Source: an uncultured Alistipes sp. (GTDB lineage: Bacteria > Bacteroidota > Bacteroidia > Bacteroidales > Rikenellaceae). From it: 7,189 bases of DNA. Positions within the stretch are counted from its first letter, which is position 1; every line of letters starts with the position of its first letter. A program made the position numbers and the translations under genes. The DNA is taken from assembly GCA_947178455.1 (NCBI GenBank), contig CAMWYI010000092.1, positions 1 through 7,189 on the forward strand, in the 5' to 3' direction. Shown here in pieces: positions 5,394 to 7,189 of this stretch. The notes beneath the pieces are model-generated. The model ran no database searches, had not been told where the DNA came from, and was given only the letters and a program-made list of their open reading frames with translations.

Positions 5394-6929
5394 TTATTCT
5401 GCCGGTTTCAAGGTGGCCGATATCCGGTCGATGCGCCGCAGACACTCCTCCTTGCCGATGAACGACGTGATGTCGTACATGCCGGGGCCTTTGCCCGCAC
5501 CGACCAGCGCGAGCCGCAGCGTGTTCATCACTTGGCCCATGCCGTAACCTTTTTCCTCGATCCACGCATGGACGATGCGTTCGGTATTTTCCAGCGAAAA
5601 GTCGTCGATAGCGGCCAGCACTTCGCGCAATTCGCGCAGAATGGCCGGATTGTCGCCTTTCCAGTATTTTTTCGTCTGTTTTTCCTCGTATTCCGTCGGA
5701 GCCACGAAGAAGAATGAGGTCAAATCCCACAAATCGGTGATGAACGTGGCGCGTTCTTTCATGATGCCTGCCACGCGGCCGGCCACTTCGTCCGTGACCG
5801 TGATGCCGTGCTCGCGCAGGATAGGCTGATACAGCACGGCCAGTTCCGCGTCGGTTTTGTGGTGCATGTACTGCGCATTGAACCACTTTGCCTTGTCGGG
5901 TTGGAAGCGTGCGCCCGATTTCGAGACGCGCTCCAACGAAAAGAGGTCGATGAGCTCCTGCATCGAGAAAAGTTCCTGCTCCGTACCCGGGTTCCAGCCC
6001 AGCAGTGCCAGCATGTTGATGAACGCTTCGGCGAAATAGCCGTCCTCGCGGTAGCCGTGTGCCGTTTCGCCGGTCGTCGGCGACTTCCAAAAGAGCGGGA
6101 AAACGGGGAATCCCATTTTGTCGCCGTCGCGTTTGGAGAGTTTGCCGCCGCCCGTAGGTTTCAGCAACAGCGGCAGATGCGCGAATGCCGGTTGCGAATC
6201 CAGCCAGCCGAAAGCCTCGTACAGCAAGTAGTGCAGCGGCAGCGACGGCAGCCACTCCTCGCCGCGAATGACATGCGTGATTTCCATCAGGTGGTCGTCG
6301 ACGATGTTGGCCAAGTGGTAGGTCGGCAGCGCATCGGCCGATTTGTAAAGCACCTTGTCGTCGAGCGTCGAGGTGTTGACTTCCACGTGTCCGCGAATCA
6401 GGTCGTCCATCTGCACCGTCCGGTTTTCGGGCATTTTGAAGCGGATGACCCATTGGTCGCCCCGTTCGATGCGCGTTTTCACCTCGTCGGCCGGCAGCGA
6501 AAGCGATGTGGCGAGTTTTTCGCGCACGGTGAAGTTGTAAGCGAAAGTTTCGCCGCGCCTTTCGGCTTCATTGCGCAGCGTGTCGAGTTCTTCGGCCGAG
6601 TCGAACGCATAGTAGGCCCATCCGGCATCGACCAGCTGCAACGCATATTTCAAATAGATTTCGCGCCGTTCGCTTTGCCGATAGGGAGCGTGCGGGCCGC
6701 CGACGCCGACGCCCTCGTCGATTTCGATGCCGCACCAGCGGAGCGATTCGAGGATGTAATCTTCGGCTCCGGGCACGAAACGCTGCGAGTCGGTGTCTTC
6801 GATGCGCAGAATCATTTGGCCGCTGTGCTGGCGGGCGAAAAGGTAGTTATAGAGTGCCGTGCGGACGCCGCCGATGTGCAGCGGGCCGGTCGGACTGGGT
6901 GCGAAACGCACGCGAACGGTTTTTTCCAT
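5394..6929 (-). CDS. gltX: Glutamyl-tRNA synthetase
   Basis: GltX charges tRNA-Glu with glutamate using ATP in the cytoplasm; it is an essential class I aminoacyl-tRNA synthetase. The 511-residue protein has the GluRS fold: RFAPSPTGPLHIGG at 8-21 (HIGH-type motif HIGG at 18-21), RIEDTDSQR (42-50), LPTYHLANIVDDHLM (201-215) with HVIRGEEW (219-226), and the KMSKS-type loop KLSKRDGDK (263-271). The C-terminal half (about 320-511) is the helical anticodon-binding domain. The cysteine cluster for zinc found in some bacterial GluRS is absent. The length is typical for Bacteroidota. The ATG at 6929 is supported because the conserved N-terminus begins five residues later. It follows the SIMPL-protein gene by 27 bases and precedes galM by 10, so the three probably share an mRNA. 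Whether it also charges tRNA-Gln cannot be judged from sequence. Confidence 0.97.
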   Translation of the reverse strand: MEKTVRVRFAPSPTGPLHIGGVRTALYNYLFARQHSGQMILRIEDTDSQRFVPGAEDYILESLRWCGIEIDEGVGVGGPHAPYRQSERREIYLKYALQLVDAGWAYYAFDSAEELDTLRNEAERRGETFAYNFTVREKLATSLSLPADEVKTRIERGDQWVIRFKMPENRTVQMDDLIRGHVEVNTSTLDDKVLYKSADALPTYHLANIVDDHLMEITHVIRGEEWLPSLPLHYLLYEAFGWLDSQPAFAHLPLLLKPTGGGKLSKRDGDKMGFPVFPLFWKSPTTGETAHGYREDGYFAEAFINMLALLGWNPGTEQELFSMQELIDLFSLERVSKSGARFQPDKAKWFNAQYMHHKTDAELAVLYQPILREHGITVTDEVAGRVAGIMKERATFITDLWDLTSFFFVAPTEYEEKQTKKYWKGDNPAILRELREVLAAIDDFSLENTERIVHAWIEEKGYGMGQVMNTLRLALVGAGKGPGMYDITSFIGKEECLRRIDRISATLKPAE

Positions 6930-6956
6930 AGTCGGGGATTAGCGGTTGGGAACGGG

Positions 6957-7189
6957 TTATTTTACGCGGTATTCGATGCGCATGGTGATGCGGGCCTTTT
7001 TCGTGCGGCTCGACGTGTTGAACGAACCGCCTGCGGAAAACTCTTCGTTGCTGTTGGCGCCCGTAATTTGGAACACGCCCATGCGCGCCGAAGCGACACG
7101 TCCGATTTTCGTACCGGCATTGTCGGCGATTTTCTCGGCTCGCGTGCGGGCATCGGCCGATGCGGTTTCGATGAGGCCCATTTTCACAT
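6957..7189 (-). CDS. SIMPL (DUF541) domain protein, C-terminal part (5' end outside window)
   Basis: About 77 residues at the C-terminus are visible; the frame is open to the window edge, so the gene starts outside. The sequence ETASADARTRAEKIADNAGTKIGRV followed by SARMGVFQITGANSNEEFSAG and a final ITMRIEYRVK matches the end of the SIMPL/DUF541 domain. In that family an A.ARA..LA...G.K.G helix is followed by a variable loop and a terminal beta strand. Such proteins are usually exported to the periplasm or outer surface and their function is poorly defined. The signal peptide, if any, is outside the window. A GTG at 7187 is unlikely to be the true start because it would remove most of the domain. 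It is the first visible gene of the operon with gltX and galM. Confidence 0.8.
   Translation of the reverse strand, partial: VKMGLIETASADARTRAEKIADNAGTKIGRVASARMGVFQITGANSNEEFSAGGSFNTSSRTKKARITMRIEYRVK

Noticed and set aside
4235..5461. Long open frame (about 400 codons) on the + strand opposite galM
   Set aside because: The protein shows no family motif, is biased by the antisense of GC-rich codons, and runs through the galM terminator and over the gltX end. The minus strand clearly encodes GalM.

Overview
The window looks like a piece of a Bacteroidota chromosome, most likely an Alistipes-like or related Bacteroidales genome. This is inferred from the moderately high G+C, the TonB-dependent receptor paired with an inner-membrane transporter, the absence of strong Shine-Dalgarno sequences, A-rich leaders before starts, a TAnnTTTG-type promoter, and the gene families themselves. 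No species can be named from the sequence alone. It is mostly a dense core region, with no mobile element, CRISPR array, tRNA or rRNA.

Left part, + strand (1-1115). The 3' end of a TPR-like protein gene is followed 11 bases later by secG, the small subunit of the Sec translocon. A strong hairpin terminator follows secG. A small MmcQ/YjbR-family gene comes next and ends in a second terminator-like hairpin that overlaps its stop codon. It converges there on the minus-strand genes.

Middle part, - strand (1142-4258). A thiamine uptake operon reads leftward. It has a Bacteroidota-type promoter, then a TPP riboswitch (4138-4236), a 769-residue TonB-dependent outer-membrane receptor, a 14-bp intercistronic hairpin, and a PnuC-family inner-membrane transporter best read as PnuT. 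The riboswitch implies that both transport steps are turned down when thiamine pyrophosphate is plentiful.

Right part, - strand (4256-7189). This is a second leftward operon: the C-terminus of a SIMPL/DUF541 protein (cut by the window edge), gltX (glutamyl-tRNA synthetase) and galM (aldose 1-epimerase). galM carries an in-frame TAA at codon 300. The same frame then continues with a recognisable GalM C-terminus, including the expected catalytic glutamate, up to a natural stop at codon 352. A hairpin terminator lies just beyond that second stop. Its loop and tail overlap the promoter of the thiamine operon.

The most notable observations are the interrupted galM, the riboswitch-controlled TonB receptor/PnuT pair, and the compact terminator-promoter overlap between the two operons. 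I saw no evidence for a wholly new biological system. No gene-free stretch exceeds 300 bases; the longest (4108-4327) is filled by leader, riboswitch, promoter and terminator.
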